Part shown: positions 7,614 to 13,924 of the stretch, in pieces | How positions within the stretch are numbered: position 1 is the first letter of the stretch | Layout: every line of letters begins with the position of its first letter | DNA from: Rhodospirillales bacterium | GTDB taxonomy: Bacteria > Pseudomonadota > Alphaproteobacteria > Rhodospirillales > Defluviicoccaceae | Assembly (NCBI GenBank): GCA_026125865.1 | Contig: JAHCKI010000031.1 | Location: forward strand, 1 to 13,924 | DNA length: 13,924 nt | Direction of reading: 5' to 3' | Position numbers and translations under genes: made by a program | Notes under the pieces: generated by a model | Seen by the model: only the letters and a program-made list of their open reading frames with translations | What the model was told of the DNA's origin: nothing | Database searches by the model: none

Positions 7614-8564
7614 CTAACCCTTGACCAACTCGCGAGGCGAGAATTCACTCAGTTTACTGTCGTCGGCGTCGCTCTTCCGCCGCGACACCGGGGGTTCCAC
7701 GTATTTCTTCAACACTTCCCGCAGTCGTCCGTTCATGTCTTCTCTTTGCATAGCGTACGCGATATTGGCCTCCAGATATCCGATCTTGCTGCCGCAATCG
7801 AAGCGCGTCCCTTCGAAGCGCACGCCATGAAACGGCAACAATCCGATGGTTCGCGCCATTGCATCGGTCAATTGAATCTCGTTGCCGGCACCCTGATCCT
7901 GGTGCGCCAGGACCGTCAGGACGATGGGTTGCAGAATGTATCGTCCAATAATCCCGAGGTTGGACGGGGCTTCCGACGCCTGGGGCTTCTCAATCAAGCC
8001 CTTGGCGCGAACCGAGTGCCCCAGATCCTGAGCGGGATCGAGAATTCCGTAGCGAGACACATCCCTTTCGGGAACTTCTTCGATGGCGACCACGTTGCCG
8101 CCAACCTCCCGGTGCACATCGACCATCTGCTTGAGGCAGCCGGTTTCACCGAGAATGAGGTCGTCGGCGAGCAAAACCGCGAACGGTTCGTCACCGATGA
8201 AGTTTCTCGCGCACCAGACGGCGTGCCCCAATCCCAAGGGCGCTTGCTGACGTGTATAGGAAATGTGCCCGGGCGGCGGCATCCAATCGAGAACGGACTT
8301 CAAACCGTCTACCGCTCCCCGTTCGCGGAGAGTCAATTCCAGTTCGACGCTGTGATCGAAATGATCCTCGATGGCGCTCTTGGCACGACCCGTTACAAAA
8401 ATAAATTCTTCGATTCCCGCTTGCTGCGCCTCTTCAACCGCGTATTGAATCAATGGCTTATCAACGATCGGCAACATTTCCTTGGGCATGGCCTTGGTGG
8501 CAGGCAGGAATCGAGTTCCAAGGCCAGCGACAGGGAATACCGCTTTGCGGACCGGTTTTGGCAT
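7614..8564 (-). CDS. galU: UTP-glucose-1-phosphate uridylyltransferase
   Basis: A 316-residue GalU. The nucleotide-binding signature GLGTRFLP is at 14-21 with PKEMLP at 27-32. QQAPLGLGHAV follows at 106-116, the metal-binding ADD at 133-135, EKPQ at 192-195, and FDCGSKIGY near 255-263. It makes UDP-glucose and pyrophosphate from UTP and glucose-1-phosphate. The last roughly 40 residues are polar and charged, as in many proteobacterial GalU proteins. The ATG at 8564 has AAGGG about nine bases upstream. It is first in the galU-ugd-mutase group and is preceded by a 198-base AT-rich region, so the operon promoter is likely there. Confidence 0.95.
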   Translation of the reverse strand: MPKPVRKAVFPVAGLGTRFLPATKAMPKEMLPIVDKPLIQYAVEEAQQAGIEEFIFVTGRAKSAIEDHFDHSVELELTLRERGAVDGLKSVLDWMPPPGHISYTRQQAPLGLGHAVWCARNFIGDEPFAVLLADDLILGETGCLKQMVDVHREVGGNVVAIEEVPERDVSRYGILDPAQDLGHSVRAKGLIEKPQASEAPSNLGIIGRYILQPIVLTVLAHQDQGAGNEIQLTDAMARTIGLLPFHGVRFEGTRFDCGSKIGYLEANIAYAMQREDMNGRLREVLKKYVEPPVSRRKSDADDSKLSEFSPRELVKG

Positions 8565-8762
8565 TGCTACCCTTTTGATTGCTTGTTCAGATAAAATACT
8601 CGTTTAGATTGCGACAATGTGCCATATAAGTTCAATACCTGCAACCATAAGGCTCGCCATTGTGTTCGCTTTTTTCGATTTTCCACCTGGAACACCGTCG
8701 AACACCATGTCGCGACGAACAATGAGGTGTGCTGCTGTCGCGCACTTATACTCTGATAGCAC
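8565..8762 (-). promoter_or_regulatory. AT-rich region upstream of galU
   Basis: This 198-base stretch separates the J-domain gene from galU on the same strand and is clearly richer in A and T than its neighbours, so the galU operon promoter probably lies here. Several weak -35/-10 combinations exist near 8585-8640, but none is convincing. It carries the repeated GAACAC motif cluster listed separately. No tRNA, small gene or clear terminator is seen. Confidence 0.45.
8662..8722. repeat. Cluster of GAACAC motifs upstream of galU
   Basis: GAACACC occurs twice exactly 10 bases apart (8690-8696 and 8700-8706). The inverted copy GTGTTCG is at 8662-8668, and a related CGAACAA is at 8716-8722. A short inverted repeat TTCCACCTGGAA (8681-8692) lies within. 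Ten-base spacing puts the two copies on the same face of the helix, as for a cooperatively binding regulator. It lies about 100-160 bases upstream of galU. No known operator is matched. Confidence 0.35.
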
Positions 8763-9503
8763 TCATCGCCCCAGCAAAACCTGTCGCGCCTGGTTTATCT
8801 TCGCGGCGAGGTAATTGGAGCCTCCCCTATCTGGGTGTAATGCTGCGATGAGGCGTTGATACGCGGCTTTAATATCAGCATCGGAGGCACCCTTTTCTAG
8901 GCCCAAAATGTCGTACGCCTGTTCCCGGGACATCTCCGCACTATCCTCGTTCGACGCTTCATTGTCGTTGTAGGTGTCTTCATTTCTCACCGCTTCCTCA
9001 TCTCGCCACGTTGGATGGCTTCGGTCGAGGTACGCTTCGAGCACCCGCATCGATTCGGCGTCGGTTCCGCTGCACATCGCCAACACCTGAAGAATTTGCC
9101 CCAGCGACAGGTCGCTCAATCGTCGGCCCGCGAAGGCGCCTTCCAAGACCTCGCCGTCCATGACACCGGTGTCATGGTTCAACGACATCCGGAGGAAACG
9201 GGTTTCGATGTTGGTCGATTGCCCGCCGCGTCCGAAACCGGCGGCGCGGGCGAAGTTCTTCACGGTTCGTTGGGCGCGATAGAGCCGAAGAGCCATGGGC
9301 AGCAGCACCATCGCCGCTCCGAGCGCCCAACCGAGCCGCCCGGTCAGCGCCAGGAACAAGATCAGCACGACAAGGCCCGCGATCCCGATCCACTTCAGCG
9401 AGCGCACCAATGACTTGGTTTCGGCTTCGGAAAACCACTTTAGAAACAACACTATTCCGCCAAGGAGAGCGATTCCGAGGAGAAGATTGGCCAATCTCGT
9501 CAC
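8763..9503 (-). CDS. Membrane-anchored J-domain protein, Pam18/Tim14-like C-terminus
   Basis: From the GTG at 9503 the protein has 246 residues. Hydrophobic segments at about 4-23, 37-53 and 57-75 suggest two or three membrane helices. A middle region (about 100-163) has the TGVMDGEVLEGAFAGRRL pattern found in alphaproteobacterial relatives, then an acidic linker leads to a C-terminal J domain (about 192-246). The J domain carries HPD at 223-225 and ends HPDRGGSNYLAAKINQA..., closely recalling mitochondrial Pam18/Tim14, whose J domain also ends the protein. J proteins stimulate ATP hydrolysis by Hsp70/DnaK; this one would recruit DnaK to the inner membrane. The start is chosen because GTGA overlaps the stop of the upstream VWA gene and because the 50 residues further upstream are arginine-rich and out of character. 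AAGGA lies only two bases from the GTG, so initiation probably depends on coupling; a TTG at 9494 is an alternative. Confidence 0.8.
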   Translation of the reverse strand: MTRLANLLLGIALLGGIVLFLKWFSEAETKSLVRSLKWIGIAGLVVLILFLALTGRLGWALGAAMVLLPMALRLYRAQRTVKNFARAAGFGRGGQSTNIETRFLRMSLNHDTGVMDGEVLEGAFAGRRLSDLSLGQILQVLAMCSGTDAESMRVLEAYLDRSHPTWRDEEAVRNEDTYNDNEASNEDSAEMSREQAYDILGLEKGASDADIKAAYQRLIAALHPDRGGSNYLAAKINQARQVLLGR

Positions 9504-10216
9504 CGTCCTTTCAGTTGGTGGGCGATCTGCAAAACCGAACCTCCCCGGCGATCCGCCATCGTTTCCAACGCCGGCCGTCCGCCGACGGCAAAGACCGCGA
9601 CAGCGGTCAGCAGATCCTTGAGCACGTGCGCGCTGCCTTCGTCGAAACTGCAATAAGCGCCGTTGGTCAGGTGGGCGATCTGCCGGAAGGCGAATGCCGC
9701 CACCGGGTCTTGACCTTCGTGAAACATGAACGCCGGAACGCCCAGCAATCCGAGTTCACCGGCCAAGTGCCCCAAGGAGTCGACATCCTCCTCGACACAA
9801 TCGCCGACGAATACGAGAGCGTTGACCTTGTTCGTCTTGGTTTCGTTGATGGTGTGGCGAAGCACCTTGCGGATCTGCGTTTCGCCGGCGAGGCATGTCA
9901 CCGTCGTCATCAAACGGACGAGGTCATCGGATCGGCGCAGCCAGGGGCTGACCCTGAACTCCCCGAATCCGCGATAAAAACAGATCTGGATCTCAAGACG
10001 ACCGAGCGATGCCGTTTCCACAAACATCTCGCCCTGAAGCCGGGCGGCGTGGTCCCATGTGGGTTGCCGACTGGCGGTGGCGTCAAGAGCAAAAACCAAG
10101 CGTCCAGGTTCCGCCGCCGGTCGCTGGGCCGGCATCGCCGCAACCTTGGCCAAAAACGCATCGACCTCCGATGACGGTGATTTCCTTGACGGCAATTTGC
10201 TGTCGTCTTTGGTCAT
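9500..10216 (-). CDS. VWA-like domain protein of unknown function
   Basis: From the ATG at 10216 the protein has 238 residues; GGGAAG lies about eight bases upstream. Longer in-frame reading (to 10567) would run into the divergent leader and gene, so it is rejected. After a polar N-terminus of about 35 residues comes a von Willebrand A-like fold: strand LVFALDATAS with a metal-site motif D45-x-T47-x-S49 (DxTxS, close to the DxSxS standard), and later ALVFVGDCVEED and GVPAFMFHEG as further strands. There is no signal peptide or membrane segment, so it is probably cytoplasmic or membrane-associated through a partner. The stop overlaps the J-domain gene (GTGA), implying a joint function. VWA proteins often act in metal-dependent protein assembly, but no function is assigned. 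Confidence 0.75.
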   Translation of the reverse strand: MTKDDSKLPSRKSPSSEVDAFLAKVAAMPAQRPAAEPGRLVFALDATASRQPTWDHAARLQGEMFVETASLGRLEIQICFYRGFGEFRVSPWLRRSDDLVRLMTTVTCLAGETQIRKVLRHTINETKTNKVNALVFVGDCVEEDVDSLGHLAGELGLLGVPAFMFHEGQDPVAAFAFRQIAHLTNGAYCSFDEGSAHVLKDLLTAVAVFAVGGRPALETMADRRGGSVLQIAHQLKGR

Positions 10217-10253
10217 CGCGGCTTCCCGCCTACTCCACGAACGCTGACAGGCA

Positions 10254-10281
10254 TTGGTATTTACTTGAGATAGCTTATGTA
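10254..10281 (+). promoter_or_regulatory. Possible sigma-70-type promoter of the lipoprotein leader
   Basis: TTGGTA (10254-10259) and TATGTA (10276-10281) are 16 bases apart. The match to consensus is only partial (4/6 and 3/6). The position would give a leader of roughly 130 bases containing the terminator switch. This is a tentative call. Confidence 0.25.
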
Positions 10282-10353
10282 CGCACGGTTTCCAGGCATG
10301 GACATGTACGAGCGTTACAGAGCGTGGGCGCCCCCGCGCCAGGAACTGGTTGA

Positions 10354-10398
10354 GAAGGTGGGATCGGGCTCCCACCTTTTGGGTGGAGTTCTTTTTTG
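10354..10398 (+). terminator. Intrinsic terminator with overlapping competing hairpin (attenuator-like)
   Basis: CTCCCACC (10369-10376) pairs perfectly with GGGTGGAG (10381-10388) around a TTTT loop, followed by TTC and six T (10392-10397): a textbook intrinsic terminator on the plus strand. The same left arm also pairs with AAGGTGGGA (10355-10363), which matches TCCCACCTT (10370-10378) over nine bases around a six-base loop. The two hairpins cannot form together, which is the layout of a terminator/antiterminator switch. The T-run ends 20 bases before the lipoprotein ATG. It may instead end a small RNA made from the intergenic region. The upstream leader also holds small hairpins GGCGC/GCGCC (10327-10340) and CCAG/CTGG (10339-10349). 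Confidence 0.7.
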
Positions 10399-10417
10399 TA
10401 CGCTTGGGGACACGGGT

Positions 10418-11050
10418 ATGGCGCTCCTTCATCGGCAGCGGCGGCAAAGGCGTTTCGTGCCGGCGATTGGCGCTGTGGTGAGTGCATTGGTTGTGTGCGG
10501 GTGTACCGCGACTTCGGACAGACCGACAGTGCCGGCAAAGGAGTCGCGATCCATTCAAACCCCGCACGCGTCACCCACTTATGACACATCGGATCTTGAG
10601 GCCGTCGACAACGATCCCTTCATGCAGCGACTGCGCGAGCAGGAGGACACGCCCAATGCGGCGATCCAACACCAACGATATGGCCGCAGCCAGCGGCGCG
10701 GTTTCGACGGCGAGTTTCGCGCCGAGGACCCGCCGCTCGATCCCGCCGAGGCCCGCCGGCTGGAGGTGGAGAAACGCAGGATTGACGGTCGCCTTGAAGC
10801 CGTGGAACGAACCTTGCGGGACATCGACATGCGCCTGAAGCTCACACCCCCGGAGCGGCGTTCCGAAAACCAGGGCGATATTTCGCGGGCGACCCTGTTG
10901 AAGCAGGAGCAGCGCGGCCTCACCGACCGTCAACAGCGCCTGAAGTCACAACGACAGCAATTCGACGCCGAGCGTCGCGCGCGATCTTCCGAACCGGCAC
11001 CGTCGTCCGCGGGACCGGATTTCGGCACCTCGCGCTTTAGCCTGCCATAG
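10418..11050 (+). CDS. Small coiled-coil lipoprotein of unknown function
   Basis: A 210-residue protein from the ATG at 10418, preceded by GGGGA seven bases upstream. An in-frame start at 10277 is rejected because a terminator hairpin lies between. The N-terminus is a lipoprotein signal: arginine-rich residues 4-12, a hydrophobic stretch 14-27, and a lipobox-like VCGC with C29 as the probable lipidated cysteine (VCGC is not the best consensus). After a proline- and serine-rich linker come two charged, likely coiled-coil helices at about 107-142 and 158-188, then a disordered tail. Export to the periplasm and anchoring in the inner or outer membrane is inferred. No family is recognised. The next gene starts 13 bases later on the same strand, so they form a likely two-gene operon. 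Confidence 0.7.
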   Translation: MALLHRQRRQRRFVPAIGAVVSALVVCGCTATSDRPTVPAKESRSIQTPHASPTYDTSDLEAVDNDPFMQRLREQEDTPNAAIQHQRYGRSQRRGFDGEFRAEDPPLDPAEARRLEVEKRRIDGRLEAVERTLRDIDMRLKLTPPERRSENQGDISRATLLKQEQRGLTDRQQRLKSQRQQFDAERRARSSEPAPSSAGPDFGTSRFSLP

Positions 11051-11063
11051 TGGTCCTTATGCC

Positions 11064-12272
11064 GTGTCCGTAAAACCTGCTCCATCCTCATCTGCGACGG
11101 AACCCAAGTCCGGTGCCCCCGGTGAGCCTTTGGTTGTCAAGGCGGTATCCGCCGTTGATGACATCGGATCGCCCGCGTGGAACGCCTGCGCCGGGGACGC
11201 CAATCCGTTCATCCGCCATGCGTTCCTGGCTTCGCTGGAAAAGTCAGGGGCGGTCAGAGCCGAAACCGGTTGGTTGCCGCAACATTTGGCCGCCTACGAC
11301 GCCGCAGGCGCGCTTGTCGGTTGCGCCCCCCTCTACCTGAAAAGCCACTCATACGGCGAATATGTATTCGATTGGAGCTGGGCCGACGCCTATGAGCGCG
11401 CCGGCGGGCGCTACTATCCGAAACTGCAAGCGGCGGTGCCGTTCACGCCGGTGCCGGGCCGCCGCTTGCTGATCCATCCGGACGCTCCGGCGAAGACCAC
11501 GGAGGCGCTGTCCCAGGCGATGGTTGAGCTGGTCCGCCGTTACCAGCTTTCATCAGCGCACGTCACGTTCGCCGAGGAGAGCGAATGGACACGCCTCGGC
11601 GATCTCGGCTTCCTCCAACGGATCGGTGAGCAGTTTCATTGGCACAATGACGGCTACACCGGTTTCGACGACTTCCTGGCGGCGCTGGCATCGCGAAAGC
11701 GCAAGGCCATCCGCAAGGAACGCAGCGCCGTCGTCGCCCAGAATGTGACCATCCAAACCCTTGCCGGATCCGCCATCGAACGCCGCCACTGGGATGCCTT
11801 TTATCGCTTCTATCGCAACACCCATGACCGTAAATGGGGGCAAGCTTATCTCAACCGGGAGTTTTTCGAGCAGATTGCGCGGGGCATGGCTGAAAGCGCG
11901 GTGATGGTCGTGGCGGAAAAACCAACCGGTGTTCCGGTCGCCGCCGCCCTCAATTTCCGGGGACCCGATGCTCTCTACGGCCGCTATTGGGGGTGCAGTG
12001 AAGCCTTCAAATTCCTCCACTTCGAAGTCTGCTATTATCAAGCCATCGACTTCGCCATCGCACGCGGCCTCAAGCGCGTCGAGGCGGGGGCCCAAGGGCC
12101 ACACAAAGTCCAGCGCGGGTATGTTCCGGTACGGACATACAGCGCCCATTGGATCGCCAATCCCCGCCTGCGCGACGCCCTGCAACGATACCTCGCCAGC
12201 GAACGCCAAGCCGTGGAAGAAAACATCCGCCTCCTCGAAAAGGCATCGCCCTATCGCAAAAACGGCGAATGA
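11064..12272 (+). CDS. FemAB/GNAT-like protein (DUF482, COG3146 type)
   Basis: A 402-residue protein resembling the DUF482 family, annotated as peptidoglycan biosynthesis/recognition or GNAT-like acyltransferases. Recognisable segments are SRKRKAIRKER at 210-220, RNTHDRKWG at 251-259, YGRYWG at 305-310, and EAGAQGPHKVQRGY at 340-353 near the C-terminus. FemAB-like proteins use two joined acetyltransferase folds and charged-tRNA or acyl-CoA donors to modify cell-wall precursors or other small substrates; here both donor and acceptor are unknown. There is no signal peptide, so it is cytoplasmic. The GTG at 11064 lacks a clear ribosome site, and the first 22 residues are proline/serine-rich and may not be translated; a TTG at residue 23 is a possible alternative. 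It probably is co-transcribed with the lipoprotein gene. Confidence 0.8.
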   Translation: MSVKPAPSSSATEPKSGAPGEPLVVKAVSAVDDIGSPAWNACAGDANPFIRHAFLASLEKSGAVRAETGWLPQHLAAYDAAGALVGCAPLYLKSHSYGEYVFDWSWADAYERAGGRYYPKLQAAVPFTPVPGRRLLIHPDAPAKTTEALSQAMVELVRRYQLSSAHVTFAEESEWTRLGDLGFLQRIGEQFHWHNDGYTGFDDFLAALASRKRKAIRKERSAVVAQNVTIQTLAGSAIERRHWDAFYRFYRNTHDRKWGQAYLNREFFEQIARGMAESAVMVVAEKPTGVPVAAALNFRGPDALYGRYWGCSEAFKFLHFEVCYYQAIDFAIARGLKRVEAGAQGPHKVQRGYVPVRTYSAHWIANPRLRDALQRYLASERQAVEENIRLLEKASPYRKNGE

Positions 12273-12291
12273 GCCTGAGTTGGAACTATCG

Positions 12292-12618
12292 TCAACGTCT
12301 CCGCCGGATGCGAACAGCGGTGATCGCCTCGGCATACCATCGGCGCCACCCGAGATGTTCCAACCGCGCTCGCATCAGGGTCTCGATCGCTTCGGCCGTC
12401 ACCGGACCGCCTTCGATGAAGGCCAAGTCGTCGGCCAATTGCTTCCCGGCTTGGCTATCCAAGAAATCGCGTGCCTCGATGGGCTTCAATTCGAAGGTAT
12501 TGAACAGCGCGGCGGTTGCCGCGGCCCAGACACGGTGAGCATCGTAGCCATGACGAAGACTCGCTGCCCAAAATCCCGACGACGGATTTCCGGTCGGCAG
12601 GAAGGCTCCGTCGGTCAT
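12292..12618 (-). CDS. Small protein of unknown function downstream of livF
   Basis: A 108-residue protein from an ATG at 12618 with a good GAGAGGG site about nine bases upstream, which supports it as a real gene. It is alanine- and tryptophan-rich (six Trp) and probably helical, and ends in an arginine run (RIRRRR). No signal peptide, membrane segment or known motif is seen, and no family is recognised. It begins 42 bases after the livF stop on the same strand, so it may be the last gene of the importer operon. It converges on the FemAB-like gene with 19 bases between stops; no terminator is seen there. Confidence 0.65.
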   Translation of the reverse strand: MTDGAFLPTGNPSSGFWAASLRHGYDAHRVWAAATAALFNTFELKPIEARDFLDSQAGKQLADDLAFIEGGPVTAEAIETLMRARLEHLGWRRWYAEAITAVRIRRRR

Positions 12619-12659
12619 GGTCCGTACCCTCTCAATACCAGCGACCCGAAGCGAGCGGT

Positions 12660-13397
12660 CTACAATCCCAAATAGGCGTCCTTGACCTGATCGTTGTTCA
12701 TCAACACCTTGGCCTGATCGGCGAGCATGATTTGACCCGCCTCGAGGACATAGCCGCGATCGGCGATGGAGAGGGCCATGTAGGCGTTCTGCTCCACCAA
12801 AAAAATCGTGGTGCCCTGATCGCGCAGGTTCACGATGGTTTCGAACACCTCGTCGACCAAAATCGGTGACAGGCCCATGCTTGGCTCGTCCAACAACAGG
12901 ATCCGCGGTCGCGACATCAGCGCGCGGGCGATGGCCAGCATTTGCTGCTGACCGCCGGACAGGAGGCCGGCCGCTTGGTCACGCCGGCCCTTGAGATCCG
13001 GAAACATGCCGTAAACCTGCTCCAGCGTCTCCGACGCTTCCCGCCGCGTTCGCGTGTACGCGCCGAGTACGAGGTTGTCCTCGACACTCATCGGGCCCAG
13101 GACCTGGCGGCCTTCGGGGACCTGCGTAATGCCCAGCAACACCCTGCGCTCCGCCGTCATGCGGGTAATGGTGCGGCCGTCGTACCGCACCGATCCACCA
13201 CTGACCGGCAACACGCCGGAGAACACGCGCAACAACGTGGTCTTGCCCGCCCCGTTGCCGCCAACCAGCGTCACCAGTTCGCCGGGGCGGATCTCAACGC
13301 TGACGGCGTGCAGCGCGTGCACGGGTCCGTAGTGGGCGTCCACGGCGTCGGTCGCCAACAACGGTTCCGGCAAGGCATGGGGCGGTGCGTCAAGCAT
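12660..13397 (-). CDS. livF: Branched-chain amino-acid-type ABC importer ATPase LivF
   Basis: A 245-residue ATPase of the LivF type, the normal length. Walker A GGNGAGKT is at 46-53, the Q-loop is Q92 in TQVPEGR, the signature LSGGQ at 146-150, Walker B LLLDEP at 168-172, and DEPSMGLSPILVDEVFE is typical of LivF. The FLVEQNA segment replaces the classical switch histidine with glutamine, which is normal for this family. It pairs with LivG to power uptake by LivH/LivM of leucine, isoleucine, valine or related amino acids or amides; the substrate is set by a periplasmic binding protein not in this window. The start at 13397 lies 41 bases after the livG stop. Confidence 0.93.
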   Translation of the reverse strand: MLDAPPHALPEPLLATDAVDAHYGPVHALHAVSVEIRPGELVTLVGGNGAGKTTLLRVFSGVLPVSGGSVRYDGRTITRMTAERRVLLGITQVPEGRQVLGPMSVEDNLVLGAYTRTRREASETLEQVYGMFPDLKGRRDQAAGLLSGGQQQMLAIARALMSRPRILLLDEPSMGLSPILVDEVFETIVNLRDQGTTIFLVEQNAYMALSIADRGYVLEAGQIMLADQAKVLMNNDQVKDAYLGL

Positions 13398-13438
13398 TCC
13401 GATCCGACTCCAACTCGATCATGCCAACCCGGCTCCCA

Positions 13439-13924
13439 TCAGGCATTGCGGCCGCGTTCGCCGAGATAAGCGGCGACCACATCGGGGTTTTGGCGCACTT
13501 CCGGTCCGGTTCCCTCCGCCAATTTGGTGCCGTGATTGAGGACCAGGATGTGGTTGGAAACGGCCCAGACAAGGCGCATATCGTGTTCGACCAGAACCAC
13601 GGTAACGCCGCGTTCGGCAACCCGCTGAATCAACCCGTCCAACGCTAGTGTTTCCTTGGGATTGAGGCCGGCGGCCGGTTCGTCAAGCAACAGCAGCTTG
13701 GGCTGTACCGCCAGCGCCCGCGCCAGTTCCAGCCGCTTCAGCGTGCCATAGGACATAGCGGAGGCGTCGGCGCGGATGTAGTCCTGGAGCCCCACGAAAG
13801 CCATCAATTCGGCCGCGCGTTCGCGATACTCCCGATCCTTGCTCGCCACCGACGGAAATCGCAAGAACGACGGCAGGAAGCGGCCATCGCAGCGAAGGTG
13901 ATAGCCGACCATGACGTTCTCGAT
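13439..13924 (-). CDS. livG: Branched-chain amino-acid-type ABC importer ATPase LivG (5' part cut off)
   Basis: The frame is open to the right window edge and reads IENVMVGYH across it, as in LivG, so the ATG at 13912 is internal. Only the C-terminal 161 residues are present; Walker A is outside. Seen here are the LivG-type signature MSYGTLKRLELARAL, Walker B LLLLDEPAAGLNPKE, and the switch histidine in VLVEHDM. It is the second ATPase of the importer and would precede livF in a livHMGF-like operon running in from the right. Confidence 0.92.
   Translation of the reverse strand: MENVMVGYHLRCDGRFLPSFLRFPSVASKDREYRERAAELMAFVGLQDYIRADASAMSYGTLKRLELARALAVQPKLLLLDEPAAGLNPKETLALDGLIQRVAERGVTVVLVEHDMRLVWAVSNHILVLNHGTKLAEGTGPEVRQNPDVVAAYLGERGRNA

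Noticed and set aside
7608..8594. Long open frame (328 residues) on the plus strand opposite galU
   Set aside because: It is exactly antisense to a certain galU gene; long antisense frames are expected at this GC content, and its sequence shows no domain.
8690..8720. Possible SOS (LexA) box of the alphaproteobacterial GTTC-N7-GTTC type
   Set aside because: The spacing between the two GTTC copies on the minus strand is six, not seven, and galU is not an expected SOS target.
9504..9653. N-terminal extension of the J-domain gene
   Set aside because: It overlaps 150 bases of the VWA gene with arginine-rich, non-domain sequence; the GTGA overlap start is far more natural.
10277..10417. Upstream ATG in frame with the lipoprotein gene
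   Set aside because: It would put an intrinsic terminator inside the coding region and bury the lipoprotein signal peptide internally.
10217..10567. N-terminal extension of the VWA gene
   Set aside because: It would cross the divergent promoter region, the terminator hairpin and the lipoprotein start; the ATG at 10216 has a good ribosome site.
1..13924. Mobile elements, CRISPR arrays, tRNA or rRNA genes, toxin-antitoxin pairs
   Set aside because: No transposase or integrase motifs, regular direct repeats with spacers, cloverleaf-like sequences or toxin-like small gene pairs were seen on either strand.

Overview
The window reads as a chromosomal segment of a high-GC alphaproteobacterium, probably near Rhodospirillales. 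This is inferred from gene content and codon use by eye, because no rRNA or marker gene is present. Coding density is high, with no insertion sequences, CRISPR arrays, tRNA or rRNA genes seen. Fifteen genes are supported, two of them cut by the window edges.

Left part (1-2388): the C-terminal ATPase half of a RaxB/CvaB-type peptide exporter runs off the left edge. It converges on two minus-strand metallohydrolase genes, a GloC/YcbL-like glyoxalase II and a GpdQ/CpdA-like phosphodiesterase.

Second block (2543-4845): two plus-strand genes overlap by GTGA. They encode an aminoglycoside/methylthioribose-kinase-fold phosphotransferase and an enolase paralogue whose active site is mostly intact but carries His-to-Ala and Glu-to-Asp changes. 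This is the best candidate for an uncharacterised pathway: a small-molecule kinase feeding a specialised enolase-like lyase. A 10-11 bp hairpin lies at the end of the enolase-like gene, between it and the convergent next block.

Third block, all minus strand, transcribed right to left (10216 to 4870): a VWA-like protein, then (GTGA overlap) a membrane J-domain protein whose C-terminus resembles mitochondrial Pam18/Tim14. After a 198-base AT-rich gap with repeated GAACAC motifs come galU, ugd and a phosphoglucomutase/phosphomannomutase, tightly packed. The last three give glucose-6-P to glucose-1-P to UDP-glucose to UDP-glucuronate, the precursor supply for surface polysaccharide.

Fourth block, plus strand (10418-12272): a small coiled-coil lipoprotein, then a FemAB/GNAT-like protein of the DUF482 type. 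The lipoprotein leader contains an intrinsic terminator overlapped by a perfect competing hairpin, which looks like a transcription-attenuation or riboswitch-like switch.

Right edge, minus strand (13924-12292): livG (cut), livF and a small unknown gene, the end of a branched-chain amino-acid-type ABC importer operon whose permease genes would lie beyond the right edge.
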